From Siccirubricoccus phaeus (GTDB lineage Bacteria; Pseudomonadota; Alphaproteobacteria; Acetobacterales; Acetobacteraceae), in the NCBI RefSeq assembly GCF_008360935.1, contig NZ_SRXO01000025.1, positions 1 through 64,000 on the forward strand: a stretch of DNA of 64,000 nt. Direction: 5' to 3'. Under the pieces are notes generated by a model that was not told the DNA's origin, did not search any database, and worked only from the letters and a program-made list of their open reading frames with translations. The position numbers and the translations under genes are program-made. Position 1 is the first letter of the stretch. Every line of letters begins with the position of its first letter. Shown one piece after another: positions 15,846 through 23,982 of this stretch.

Positions 15846-17087
15846 ATGAGCCTGCGCACCGCGCCGCCCGGCACGCTGCAGCAATTCCGCCGCCTGGCCC
15901 AGGCCGCCAGCGAGGCGGAGGATGCCGCCCTGGCGAAGATCGTCGCCATGCTCGACCACCTGGACCATCGCGGCGAGGCCGATCTGGTGCTGGAGCGGGT
16001 GCGGCCCCGGCTGCGTGCGCTCGGCGTGCCGCGGCGGCTCAACCTCGCCCGGCTGCTCTTCCTGCCGATGGACGGCGCCATCCGCAGCCCGATGGAATGG
16101 CGGCGGGGGGAGGCGGCGCTGCCGCGCTCCGCCCTGCCGGTGCTGGCGGATATCCTGCTGCCCCTGCTGCCGCCGCAGGCCGCCCGGGCCGCCCAGGCGC
16201 TGGAGGGGCTGACCACGGCGGATACCGGGGCGATCGGCGAGTTGGGCGCGCTGCTATGGCCGGCCGCCGCCGCGGCCCTGCCGCCCCGGCCGCCGCCCGA
16301 ATGGGGCGAAAGCGGGCTGGGGCCGGCGGATTACCAGGCGATCGCCGGGCTCTGCCTGCCGATCTGGCAGGCGGGGGCGGCGATCTGGGCCGCGCTCGCC
16401 GCGGCGCCGCAGGGGCCGAAGGAGGCGCTGAGCCGTGCCGCCCTGGGCGCCGTGGCGCCGGCGGGGCCGCAGCCCCTGGCGGTGGTGCTGGCCACGCTGC
16501 TGGCGGTGGCGGCGGCGCCGGGCTCGGTGGCCCATGTGGCGGCGCTGCTGAGTCCCCAGGCGAGGGCGGTGGTGGTGCAGGCGCTGGACGTCCTGCTGGC
16601 CACCCCGCCGCCGCCCTTCGGGAAGCTGGGCATCGAGCGGGCGGCCGAGGCGGCGCTGCTGCTCGCCCGGCGGCTGGATGATCTGCAGGCCTGCTCCCTG
16701 CTGGCCGGGGAACGGCTGAAGAAGCTGGAAAGCCTGCGGCGGGAGGCGGAGGAGGCCTGCCGCAACCGCTACCTGGAGGGGGCGGAAAAGCAGGTGGTGA
16801 CGCCCACCCAGCGCCTGCTGGCCGGCGACGGCGCCTCGGACGAGGAGGTGGCGGCGGTGGAGGCGGCGGCCCGGGCGCTGCGCGGGCTGGAAGCGGCAAG
16901 CCGCAAGCTCGGCGGCGGCCCGCTGCTGGACCGCGGCGTGAAGGAGCTGGTGGGGCGGCTGACCCTGCTGGGTCGCGGCGCCACCCGTTCGGGCGGGATG
17001 ACGCCGGTGGATATCGCCCGCAGCATCGAGATTCTTTCCGGCCCGCATGCGGCCCTGACGGCGCTTTCCGCCATCACGCGGCCCTGA
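15846..17087 (+). CDS. Uncharacterised protein, second of an adjacent pair
   Basis: A 413-residue cytoplasmic-looking protein I do not recognise. It is Ala/Leu-rich and predicted almost wholly helical. The N-terminal 100 residues (TLQQFRRLAQAASEAEDAAL, DHLDHRGEADLVLERV, RLLFLPMDGAIRSPMEWRRG) and the region LAGERLKKLESLRREAEEACRNRYLEGAEKQ (about 290-325, coiled-coil-like) seem best defined. The C-terminal part has LDRGVKELVGRLTLLGRG. It follows the first unknown gene in the same direction after a tandem repeat, so the two may act together; this is inferred from position only. A family A-like repeat follows its stop. Confidence 0.6.
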   Translation: MSLRTAPPGTLQQFRRLAQAASEAEDAALAKIVAMLDHLDHRGEADLVLERVRPRLRALGVPRRLNLARLLFLPMDGAIRSPMEWRRGEAALPRSALPVLADILLPLLPPQAARAAQALEGLTTADTGAIGELGALLWPAAAAALPPRPPPEWGESGLGPADYQAIAGLCLPIWQAGAAIWAALAAAPQGPKEALSRAALGAVAPAGPQPLAVVLATLLAVAAAPGSVAHVAALLSPQARAVVVQALDVLLATPPPPFGKLGIERAAEAALLLARRLDDLQACSLLAGERLKKLESLRREAEEACRNRYLEGAEKQVVTPTQRLLAGDGASDEEVAAVEAAARALRGLEAASRKLGGGPLLDRGVKELVGRLTLLGRGATRSGGMTPVDIARSIEILSGPHAALTALSAITRP

Positions 17088-17088
17088 T

Positions 17089-17194
17089 CCGGGGCGAGGT
17101 CCGGGGGGAAGCCTTGCCCCCGGCGGGGGTTGGCGGCACTGCCGCCAGCGGGGCGGCGCCCCTGGCGGCGGTAGGGGGCGGAGCCCCCCCTCAC
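17089..17194. repeat. Intergenic repeat, family A-like copy 4
   Basis: GAGGTCCGGGGGGAAGCCTTGCCCCCGG, GGCGGCACTGCCGCC, CAGGGGCG-type stem (GGGGCGGCGCCCC) and GGGGGCGGAGCCCCCC follow each other between two convergent genes. Modules differ from other family A copies but keep the chain-of-hairpins plan. Confidence 0.65.
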
Positions 17195-17195
17195 C

Positions 17196-17768
17196 TCAGG
17201 CCCGCTGCTGCGGCTCCTCCACCGCCACCAGCCGCCGGATCGCCGCCAGCATGTCCGGCTGGTCCCATTCCGCCGCCCCTTCCAGCCGGGCTCTTTCCCG
17301 CCCCTGCCGGTCGATGATGAGCGTCGTCGGCAGCCCCCGCGCCCCCAGCGCCCGCGCTGCCGCCCCGCGCGGGTCCAGCCAGAGCCCGAGCTGGCGGATG
17401 CCCCGCGCCTGGTAGAAGGGCTCCACCTGCGCGCGGCCGCCGCGGTCCGAGGACAGGGCGAGCACTACCACCCCCTCCTCCGCCAGCGCCGCCTGGGCGC
17501 GGTCCAGCGCCGGCATTTCCGCCACGCAGGGCGGGCACCAGGTGGCCCAGAGATTGATCAGCAGCCCCCGCCCGGCGAAATCCGCCAGCCCATGCGGCTT
17601 GCCCTCGGCATCGGTGAAGCCGAATTCCGGCAGCGGCTTCGGCCCCGTCTCGCTCAGCTTGCCGAGGCCGGACGCGCCGGCTTTGCACCATACCGGCACC
17701 GCCGCTAGGGTCCCGGCCGCCAGGAGCAGGCGCCGCCGCTTCAGCCAGGAAGACGAGAGCATCGCCAT
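17196..17768 (-). CDS. TlpA-like thiol-disulfide oxidoreductase
   Basis: A 190-residue periplasmic thioredoxin-fold protein. An N-terminal signal or anchor ([17 protein letters not shown]) precedes a TlpA/ResA domain with active site WCPPC (C78/C81) in [14 protein letters not shown], and the cis-Pro in GLPTTLIID. Such proteins reduce disulphides in apocytochromes or copper-site proteins. The gene is divergent from argH with starts only 2 bp apart, an arrangement known from other alphaproteobacteria. A second Met (residue 3, at 17762) could also be the start. Confidence 0.9.
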   Translation of the reverse strand: MAMLSSSWLKRRRLLLAAGTLAAVPVWCKAGASGLGKLSETGPKPLPEFGFTDAEGKPHGLADFAGRGLLINLWATWCPPCVAEMPALDRAQAALAEEGVVVLALSSDRGGRAQVEPFYQARGIRQLGLWLDPRGAAARALGARGLPTTLIIDRQGRERARLEGAAEWDQPDMLAAIRRLVAVEEPQQRA

Positions 17769-17769
17769 C

Positions 17770-19152
17770 GTGTCCAGTCACCTCCAATGGGGTGGGCGGT
17801 TCGCCACCGGCCCCTCCGCCATCATGCAGGCCATCAACGCCTCGATCGGCTTCGACCGCAAGATGTGGCGGCAGGACATCGCGGGCAGCCTCGCCCATGC
17901 CGCCATGCTGGCGCATGTGGGGATCATCTCCGCGGAAGACGAGGCCGCGATCCGCCGTGGCATGGCGGAGATCGCCCAGCGCATCGAAGCCGGCGGCATG
18001 GCGTGGGACGAGACGCTGGAGGACATCCACACCCATGTGGAAGCGGCGCTGGTCGCGCTGATCGGCGATGCCGGCAAGCGGCTGCATACCGGGCGCAGCC
18101 GGAACGACCAGGTGGCGCTGGATGTGCGGCTCTGGGTGCGCGATGCCATCGACGGGCTGTCCGGCCAGATCACCGATGTGATGCGGGCGCTGGTGGCGCG
18201 GGCGGAGGAGCATGCGGCGACGGTGATGCCGGGCTTCACCCATCTGCAGCCGGCGCAGCCCGTGACCTTCGGCCATCACCTGCTGGCCTATGTGGAGATG
18301 CTCTCCCGCGACCTCTCCCGCTTCCGCGATGCGCGGGCGCGGCTGAACGAATGCCCGCTGGGCGCCGCGGCGCTGGCCGGCACCGGCTTCCCGATCGACC
18401 GGCACATGACGGCGCAGGCCCTGGGCTTCGATCAGCCGACGCGGAACAGCCTGGACAGCGTCGCCTCGCGCGACTTCGCCGCGGAGTTCCTGTTCGCCTG
18501 CGCCATGTGCGCCACGCATCTCAGCCGCTTCGCGGAGGAGATCGTGATCTGGACCAACCCCTATTTCGGCTTCGTCAAGCTGAGCGACGCCTTCACCACC
18601 GGCTCCTCCATCATGCCGCAGAAGCGCAACCCGGATGCGGCGGAGCTGGTGCGGGGCAAGGCGGGGCGCATCTTCGGCGCGCTGATGGGGCTGCTGACGG
18701 TGCAGAAGGGGCTGGCGCTGACCTACTTCAAGGACATGCAGGAGGACAAGGAAGGCATCTTCGACGCCGCCGAGAGCCTGACGCTGAACCTCGCCGCCAT
18801 CGCCGGCATGGTGCGGGACATGCAGCCGGACGCGGCAAGGCTGGAAGCGGCGGCGGGGGCGGGCTTCTCCACCGCCACGGATCTGGCGGACTGGCTGGTG
18901 CGGGAGCTGAAGATGCCCTTCCGGGACGCGCACCATGTGACGGGCCGGCTGGTGCAGAAGGCGGAGGCCAAGGGCAGCGACCTGGCGGGGCTGAGCCTCG
19001 CGGAGATGCGGGCGGAGGAGCCGCGCATCACGGAGGCGATTTATGGCGTGCTGACGGTGCAAGCCTCGGTCGCGTCGCGCACCTCCTTCGGCGGGACGGC
19101 ACCGGAGAATGTGCGCCGGGCAGCGGCCGAATGGCGGGAGAAACTGGGATGA
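17770..19152 (+). CDS. argH: Argininosuccinate lyase
   Basis: Last step of arginine synthesis: cleaves argininosuccinate to arginine and fumarate. It is 460 residues, as expected. Clear elements are the QWGGRF N-terminus, [27 protein letters not shown], and the superfamily signature [12 protein letters not shown] with the catalytic Ser in the mobile loop. The start is GTG at 17770 ([11 protein letters not shown]), which leaves the complete N-terminus; no ATG fits. The stop overlaps the start of the small lipoprotein gene by 4 bp. Confidence 0.96.
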   Translation: MSSHLQWGGRFATGPSAIMQAINASIGFDRKMWRQDIAGSLAHAAMLAHVGIISAEDEAAIRRGMAEIAQRIEAGGMAWDETLEDIHTHVEAALVALIGDAGKRLHTGRSRNDQVALDVRLWVRDAIDGLSGQITDVMRALVARAEEHAATVMPGFTHLQPAQPVTFGHHLLAYVEMLSRDLSRFRDARARLNECPLGAAALAGTGFPIDRHMTAQALGFDQPTRNSLDSVASRDFAAEFLFACAMCATHLSRFAEEIVIWTNPYFGFVKLSDAFTTGSSIMPQKRNPDAAELVRGKAGRIFGALMGLLTVQKGLALTYFKDMQEDKEGIFDAAESLTLNLAAIAGMVRDMQPDAARLEAAAGAGFSTATDLADWLVRELKMPFRDAHHVTGRLVQKAEAKGSDLAGLSLAEMRAEEPRITEAIYGVLTVQASVASRTSFGGTAPENVRRAAAEWREKLG

Positions 19153-19295
19153 TCCGTGCCCTGGCCCTGCTCGCGCTGGTCGCGCTGGCCGCCTGCGGGC
19201 GGGTGGGGCCGCCACGCCCCCCCGGGCCGCCGGAGGCCATCACCTACCCACGGGCCTACCCGGCGCCGACCCCGACGGAGCAGCCCCGGCCCTGA
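19149..19295 (+). CDS. lptM: LptM-like small lipoprotein
   Basis: A 48-residue lipoprotein: [16 protein letters not shown] is a lipoprotein signal with lipobox LAAC, then [12 protein letters not shown]. The Cys-Gly-x-x-Gly-Pro start of the mature part matches LptM (YifL), which assists oxidative maturation of the LptD translocon. It overlaps argH by ATGA, and an argH-lptM order (often followed by lysA) is common in proteobacteria. lysA is not here; a repeat and convergent lemA follow. The short length limits certainty. Confidence 0.75.
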   Translation: MIRALALLALVALAACGRVGPPRPPGPPEAITYPRAYPAPTPTEQPRP

Positions 19296-19424
19296 TGCCG
19301 GCAGGGGGCGCTGCCCCTTCGGGGGCTTCGCCCCCGAACCCCCAGCAGAGGGCGCTGCCCTCTGCACGCCCGCCGGGGCCAGGACCTGGCCCCGGACCCC
19401 GGTCCGAGTTTCAGGCACCGCCCG
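19296..19424. repeat. Intergenic repeat, family A copy 5 (reverse)
   Basis: Reads GGGGGCTTCGCCCCC, CAGAGGGCGCTGCCCTCTG, CCGGGGCCAGGACCTGGCCCCGG, then CCCCGGTCCGAGTTTC. This is the mirror of the copy at 1455 with a CAGAGGG module as at 20738. Lies between convergent lptM and lemA. Confidence 0.8.
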
Positions 19425-19991
19425 TCAGAACTGGACCCTGGGCGGGGTCGCTACCGCGGCGCGCTCCGCCTCGGGCAGCTCGAAGAAGCCCTTGGGCAGG
19501 AAACCGAGGCTTGCGGCGAAAAGCACCGCGGGAACCTGCTGGATGGCGGCGTTGTACTCGGCGACGCTGTTGTTGAAGAAGCGGCGGGCGGCGGCGATCT
19601 TGTTCTCCACATCGCCCAGCTCCGCCTGCAATTGCAGGAAATTCCGGTTCGCCTTCAGCTCCGGATAGGCCTCCGCCAGGGCCAGCAGCCGGCCCAAAGC
19701 GGCGCCCAGCGCGCCCTCCGCCGCTGCCTGGCCGGGGCCGCTGGCGGCGAGCGCGGCGTTCCGCGCCTGGATCACCCGCTCCAGCGTGCCCTGCTCATGC
19801 GTCGCATAGCCCTTCACCGTCTCCACCAGATTGGGGATCAGGTCATGCCGCTGCTTGAGCTGCACATCCACATCCGACCAGGCCTGGCCGGTCGCCTGCT
19901 GCAGCACCACCAGCCGGTTGTAGACCAGCACCAGCCACAGCAGCAGAAGCAGGAGAAGCCCCAGCAGAACCGCACCCAGCATGCCCGGCAC
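19425..19991 (-). CDS. LemA family membrane protein
   Basis: A 188-residue protein with one N-terminal membrane helix (MLGAVLLGLLLLLLLWLVLVY) and a cytoplasmic or periplasmic helical bundle: YNRLVVLQQATGQAWSDVDV, QLKQRHDLIPNLVETVKGY and FFNNSVAEYNAA are hallmark LemA sequences. Function of the family is poorly known. LemA is often paired with TPM-domain genes, which are not seen here. The gene lies 3 bp behind rppH on the same strand, so they probably share an mRNA. Confidence 0.92.
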   Translation of the reverse strand: MPGMLGAVLLGLLLLLLLWLVLVYNRLVVLQQATGQAWSDVDVQLKQRHDLIPNLVETVKGYATHEQGTLERVIQARNAALAASGPGQAAAEGALGAALGRLLALAEAYPELKANRNFLQLQAELGDVENKIAAARRFFNNSVAEYNAAIQQVPAVLFAASLGFLPKGFFELPEAERAAVATPPRVQF

Positions 19992-19994
19992 CCC

Positions 19995-20480
19995 CTATCG
20001 CGGCACGGCGTAGCGCGCGAAATCCCGCGCCAGCACCTCATAGATCGCCCGCTTGAAGCCGACGGCCATCTCCGGCAGCCCCGCCAGCGGGGCCCAGCGC
20101 CAGGCATCGAATTCCGGGTGCGGGTCGAGGTCGAGCCGGATCTCCTCATCCCGCCCGGTGAACCCCAGCGCGAACCATTTCTGCCGCTGCCCGCGATACC
20201 GGCCGCCCAGCGCCTTGCCCAGCAGCTCCGGCGGCAAATCGTAGCTCAGCCATGCCGGATGCTCGCCGAGGATGATGGCGGCGTCAGTGCCGATCTCCTC
20301 CTTCAGCTCCCGGAAGACGGCGAGGGCGGGATCCTCCGCCGCGTCGATGCCGCCCTGCGGCAATTGCCAGCCACCGGGCGCGCCCTCGGCATTCGGCAGA
20401 TCGGCGCGGCGGGCGACCAGCACCAGCCCCTCGCGGTTGAACAGGGCGGCGCCGACACAGGGGCGGTAAGGCAGGTCCAT
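19995..20480 (-). CDS. rppH: RNA pyrophosphohydrolase (Nudix)
   Basis: Removes pyrophosphate from the 5' triphosphate end of mRNA and so starts decay. 161 residues. The Nudix box GGIDAAEDPALAVFRELKEE (G-x5-E-x7-REL-x-EE) is intact, with YRPCVGAALFNREG at the N-terminus and QKWFALGF further on, as usual for RppH. The frame is open far upstream, but the ATG at 20480 (MDLPYRPCVG) gives the standard length. In alphaproteobacteria it typically follows the ctpA / YibQ group, as here, after a 371-bp gap. Confidence 0.93.
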   Translation of the reverse strand: MDLPYRPCVGAALFNREGLVLVARRADLPNAEGAPGGWQLPQGGIDAAEDPALAVFRELKEEIGTDAAIILGEHPAWLSYDLPPELLGKALGGRYRGQRQKWFALGFTGRDEEIRLDLDPHPEFDAWRWAPLAGLPEMAVGFKRAIYEVLARDFARYAVPR

Positions 20481-20499
20481 GGCGGCCAGCCTACCATCC

Positions 20500-20626
20500 C
20501 CGCCATGGAAAGGTGAGACGGCCTGTGCCGGGCTTCCGCCAGCACCGTCTCCAGGCTGCGGTCGTCGGGGCCGCTTTCCAGCCCCCGAAGCGGCACAATG
20601 GCATTCCGGCGGATCAGGTCGCGCAC
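20500..20626 (-). other. Coding-like stretch without a recognisable gene
   Basis: Within the 371-bp gap before rppH, one minus-strand frame reads VRDLIRRNAIVPLRGLESG then PDDRSLETVLAEARHR with strongly G/C-biased third positions and no stop. It then runs into rppH in a different frame. It may be the remnant of a small gene or a chance frame. The rest of the gap is a family A repeat (20738-20851) and about 100 bp in which I see nothing. Confidence 0.3.
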
Positions 20627-20737
20627 ATGGCCGCCCGGCGGTAGCGGCCGGACCGGGTTTGCCGCTCGCCCCCCTCGTCGCGCCCGGCAGCGAGACCTTC
20701 GTCGCCGCCACGCCGGCATCCCGGCAGGCTCCGCAAC

Positions 20738-20851
20738 GGTCGAACAGTCGGGTCGAAAACTCCCACCGGGGTCCGGGGACCGGTCCGGTCCCCGGCGGGC
20801 GTGCAGAGGGCAGCGCCCTCTGCCGGGGGTTCGGGGGCGGCGCCCCCGACA
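20738..20851. repeat. Intergenic repeat, family A copy 6
   Basis: Starts AGTCGGGTCGAAAACTCCC, then GGGGACCGGTCCGGTCCCC, CAGAGGGCAGCGCCCTCTG and GGGGGCGGCGCCCCC, abutting the 3' end of the polysaccharide deacetylase gene. Module order equals copy 1, with module 3 replaced by the CAGAGGG type. Confidence 0.8.
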
Positions 20852-22216
20852 CTATCTCGCCGGCCCCGCCGCCTCCGCCACATCCGGCGCCCGCCGCAGC
20901 GCCGTCACCGGCGCCAGCACGAAGCCCCGCGCTTCCAGGCTGCCGGCCCAGCTCGCCAGCCTATCGATCACCACCGGGGAGACATTGCCGGCATAGCCGA
21001 TCGCCACCCCCTTCTCCTGCGCCAGCTTCTCCAGCGCCTGCAATTTCAGCTCGATCTCGCCGCGCGTCGCCGGCTCATCCACCACCAGGTCGATGGCCCG
21101 GCCCCAGACCCGTTCCGGCGGCCGCGCCCCCGGCCGCGGGTCCAGGTAGAGCAGCCCGCGGCTGCGCAGCGCGTCCTGCAGCGCCCCAAAGCGGTCGCTG
21201 AGCGCCGCGTAGCGCTCCCCCCGCATGGCGCCGAGCGCCCCGATCGCCCCGACATAGCCGGTGAAGCGGGAGAGGACCCAGGCCAGCCTGTCCTCGTTCT
21301 GCGCTTCGGTATTGCCGGTCAGCAGCGCCCGGTCGCCCGGGTTGTTCAGCGGGTAGCCGGTGGGCTCCAGCGGCAGGGCCACCAGCAATTCCATGCCCTT
21401 GCGCCGTGCCTGGTCCAGCAGCAGGGGCAGTTGCGGGGCGTAGGGGCTGAAGGCCAGGGCGACGCCGCCCGGCAGCCGGGCGATCGCCTCCTCGGAGACC
21501 GCGGCATTGATGCCGAGCCCGCCGATGACGAGCCCGATCCTGGAGCGTGGATCCTGCCGGTCGAAGGGGCGGCCATAGGTGCGGATGGGGGTGCGGCCCT
21601 CGCCGCTGATGCGCGGCAGCGGGCCATAGGGGCCGGGTTCCAGCAAGGCCGGGTCGGCGGCGGGGATTGGGCGCCCGGGTTGCGGCGGGCCGCGCATCGG
21701 GCCGGCTGCCAGCGGCGGCGGCTCCGGCGCCACGGGCAGGGCGGCTGCCACCGGGGCAAGCGGGGACGCGGCGGGCGGTGCGGGGGGAGGGGCCGCGACG
21801 GGCGGCGCGGCCGGGGCCTCCGCCTGGTGGCCGGGGGTGGGGGTGGCAGGGCGCTCCGGCGCCGGCGGCAGCGTATTGCCGCCAGCGACGGGGAGTGGCG
21901 CCGGCCCCGGTGCCGCCGGAGGCGGGGGGGCGGCCATTGGGGCCGGGCGTGGCGGGGCCTCGGGCAAGGAAGGCGCCGGCCCTGGCGCCGCCGGAGGCGG
22001 TGTGGCGGCCAGCGGCGCCGGGGGCGGCGGGGCTGCCGCCAGGGGCGGCACCGCGGGCGGGTTGGGGGGCGCGGTCTCCACCGCCTCGGGCGGGCCCAGC
22101 CATTGCAGCACGCCGGTGCCGCCGCCCAGCAGCGCCAGCACCAGCAGCCAGAACAGCCCCAGCCGGCGCCAGCCCCGCCGTGCGGGTGCCACCCAGCCGG
22201 GCTCGGAGCCAGCCAT
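20852..22216 (-). CDS. Divergent polysaccharide deacetylase, YibQ-like
   Basis: A 454-residue envelope protein. A single membrane anchor near residues 19-38 (RLGLFWLLVLALLGGGTGVL) is followed by a very long Pro/Ala-rich linker (about 45-185) and then the DUF610/YibQ domain (about 225-445): IGLVIGGLGINAAVSEEAI, LPLEPTGYPLNNPG, GYVGAIGALGAM and IGYAGNVSPVVIDRL. The NodB-type metal ligands are reduced in this family, so enzymatic activity is uncertain. The gene follows ctpA on the same strand after 21 bp, the standard alphaproteobacterial order envC-ctpA-yibQ-rppH, and likely works in peptidoglycan or envelope upkeep. Confidence 0.88.
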   Translation of the reverse strand: MAGSEPGWVAPARRGWRRLGLFWLLVLALLGGGTGVLQWLGPPEAVETAPPNPPAVPPLAAAPPPPAPLAATPPPAAPGPAPSLPEAPPRPAPMAAPPPPAAPGPAPLPVAGGNTLPPAPERPATPTPGHQAEAPAAPPVAAPPPAPPAASPLAPVAAALPVAPEPPPLAAGPMRGPPQPGRPIPAADPALLEPGPYGPLPRISGEGRTPIRTYGRPFDRQDPRSRIGLVIGGLGINAAVSEEAIARLPGGVALAFSPYAPQLPLLLDQARRKGMELLVALPLEPTGYPLNNPGDRALLTGNTEAQNEDRLAWVLSRFTGYVGAIGALGAMRGERYAALSDRFGALQDALRSRGLLYLDPRPGARPPERVWGRAIDLVVDEPATRGEIELKLQALEKLAQEKGVAIGYAGNVSPVVIDRLASWAGSLEARGFVLAPVTALRRAPDVAEAAGPAR

Positions 22217-22237
22217 GGGAGGGTCGTGCCGCCCCTT

Positions 22238-23620
22238 CTACCGGGCCGCGCGGCGCGAGGGCGATTGCGCCTGCGCCGAGCTGATGTTGCGCAGCAGGGA
22301 AAGGCCCTGCTGGAGCTGGAAATCCGTCTCCGGCTTGGTCAGGTCCAGCGCCGGCGCGCCTTCCGGCGGCAGGCGGGTGACGCGCTCGGCGACCCCTGGC
22401 GGGAGCTGCAGCGGCGGGATGGCGGCGCCGGTGGGCTGCTGCACCCCGCCCTCATTGCGGAGCGCCCGGCGCAGATCCGCCTCCCGCTCCCGCGGGATGT
22501 TCGCCGTGGCTTCCTGGCGCTGCGCCAGCACCTCGATGTCGGGCTCGATGCCAGTCCCCTGGATGGAGCGGCCGGAGGGGGTGAAGTAGCGCGCGGTGGT
22601 CAGCCGGATGGCGCCCTGGCCAGGAATCGGCATCACCGTCTGCACGCTGCCTTTCCCGAAGCTCTTCACGCCCAGGATGATCGCCCGGCGATGGTCCTGC
22701 AGCGCACCGGCGACGATCTCGCTGGCGCTGGCGCTGCCGCCATTGATCAGCACCACCATGGGCAGGCCCTGGGCGATGTCACCCGCCTTGGCGTTCCAGC
22801 GCTGCGCATCCTCGGAGCGGCGGGCGCGGGTGGAGACGATCTCGCCCTGCTCGATGAACTCGTCGGTGACCTGCACCGCCTGGTCCAGCAGCCCGCCCGG
22901 GTTGTTGCGCAGATCCAGCACGAGGCCCTTCAGATTGTTGCCGGCCTGCTGGCGGAGGGTCTGGATGGCGCGGCGCAGCCCGACATCCGTCTGCTCGTTG
23001 AAGGAGGTGACGCGGATATAGCCGATATCGTTGCCTTCCAGCCGGAAGCGGACCACCTGCGGGCGGATCACCTCGCGGGTCAGGGAAAGCTCGATCGGCC
23101 GGTCGGCGCCCTCGCGGCGGATGGTGATGCGGATGGCGGTGCCGCGCTCGCCGCGCATCTGCTCCACCGCTTCCTGCAAGGTCAGGCCCTGGACGGAGGC
23201 GCCGTTGAGATGGGTGATCAGGTCGCCCGCCTTGACCCCGGCGCGGGAGGCGGGGGTCTCGTCGATCGGGCTGATGACCTTGATGTAGCCGCCTTCCTGC
23301 GTCACCTCGATGCCGAGGCCGCCGAACTCGCCCCGGGTCTGGACCTGCATGTCCCGGTAGGAGCGCTGGTTGAGGTAGGAGGAGTGGGGATCGAGGCCGG
23401 AGAGCATGCCGTTGATGGCGTTCTCGATCGCGTCCTTGTCGTTGATGGGCTCGACATATTCGGCGCGGACCCGTTCGAACACGTCGCCGAACAGGTTCAG
23501 CAGCCGGTAGGTCTCTGCCCGGCCGCCATCCTGCGCCCAGGCTGCGACCATCGGCCCCACCACGATGCCGGCGGCGAAGGCCGCCGTCACCGAAGCCACT
23601 GTCCCGAACCTGCGCTTCAT
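22238..23620 (-). CDS. ctpA: S41 family carboxy-terminal processing protease
   Basis: A 460-residue exported protease that trims C-termini of periplasmic proteins and peptidoglycan hydrolases. Signal/anchor at residues 8-30, N-terminal region with GLDPHSSYL, a PDZ domain (about 100-175; GLGIEVTQEGGYIKV, AGVKAGDLITHLNG), and the catalytic core with LDLRNNPGG, the Ser in NGGSASASEI (around S298) and K323 in KSFGKGSVQT. The frame is open 25 codons further; the ATG at 23620 (MKRRFG) starts a proper signal. Upstream lies an EnvC-like gene, matching the usual gene order. Confidence 0.94.
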   Translation of the reverse strand: MKRRFGTVASVTAAFAAGIVVGPMVAAWAQDGGRAETYRLLNLFGDVFERVRAEYVEPINDKDAIENAINGMLSGLDPHSSYLNQRSYRDMQVQTRGEFGGLGIEVTQEGGYIKVISPIDETPASRAGVKAGDLITHLNGASVQGLTLQEAVEQMRGERGTAIRITIRREGADRPIELSLTREVIRPQVVRFRLEGNDIGYIRVTSFNEQTDVGLRRAIQTLRQQAGNNLKGLVLDLRNNPGGLLDQAVQVTDEFIEQGEIVSTRARRSEDAQRWNAKAGDIAQGLPMVVLINGGSASASEIVAGALQDHRRAIILGVKSFGKGSVQTVMPIPGQGAIRLTTARYFTPSGRSIQGTGIEPDIEVLAQRQEATANIPREREADLRRALRNEGGVQQPTGAAIPPLQLPPGVAERVTRLPPEGAPALDLTKPETDFQLQQGLSLLRNISSAQAQSPSRRAAR

Positions 23621-23639
23621 GCCGCCACCCGTATCCCTT

Positions 23640-23960
23640 CTGGCCGGGTCCCCCCGGCCGACTGACCCGGAGCATATTCGGTCACATGCACTCACCGAAA
23701 ATGCTTCAGGCCGCTGTTTATAGAGCGGATTCCCGCCCCCGGGCGATGCCGCCCCACGGCGATCCGCCCTAGCCTAGAGCAGCTTCGCGCCGGCTGGAAA
23801 CAGCCAGCGCGTAATTCGCACTCCAGAAACATAATATCCAGAGTGGTTTATCCCGCTCTGACGGAACGGCTACCGTTTCGTCAGGAAGGCGGCCGCCCCG
23901 GGCCGGCGCCAGCATAGCCCGCGCCGCATGTTTCAAACCGTGTGGAACGGTCTCCGTTCC
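23640..23960. repeat. Gene-free region with several short palindromes, between envC-like and ctpA
   Basis: The 362 bp between the two genes contain fragments of the window's palindrome families: GAGCATATTCGGTC, ACCGAAAATGC, AGAGCGGATTCCCGCC...GGCGATCCGCCCT (23733-23771), AGAGCAGCTTCGCGCCGGCTG...CAGCCAGCGCG (from 23776), GACGGAACGG...CCGTTTCGTC and GGAACGGTCTCCGTTCC. A promoter for ctpA must lie here if it is not co-transcribed with the EnvC-like gene. No gene with normal codon use is seen. Confidence 0.55.
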
Positions 23961-23982
23961 GGACAGGCTGAAGGCGGGTTCA

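Noticed and set aside
15658-15849. 63-codon frame through the 42-bp tandem repeat
   Set aside because: It only reflects the repeat (14-residue periodicity, Cys/Arg/Pro-rich) and has no ribosome-binding site. Kept as a repeat, not a gene.
20801-23665. A 954-codon plus-strand frame across the YibQ-like and ctpA genes
   Set aside because: It is a shadow of two well-supported minus-strand genes and has the typical His/Arg/Gln composition of antisense frames.
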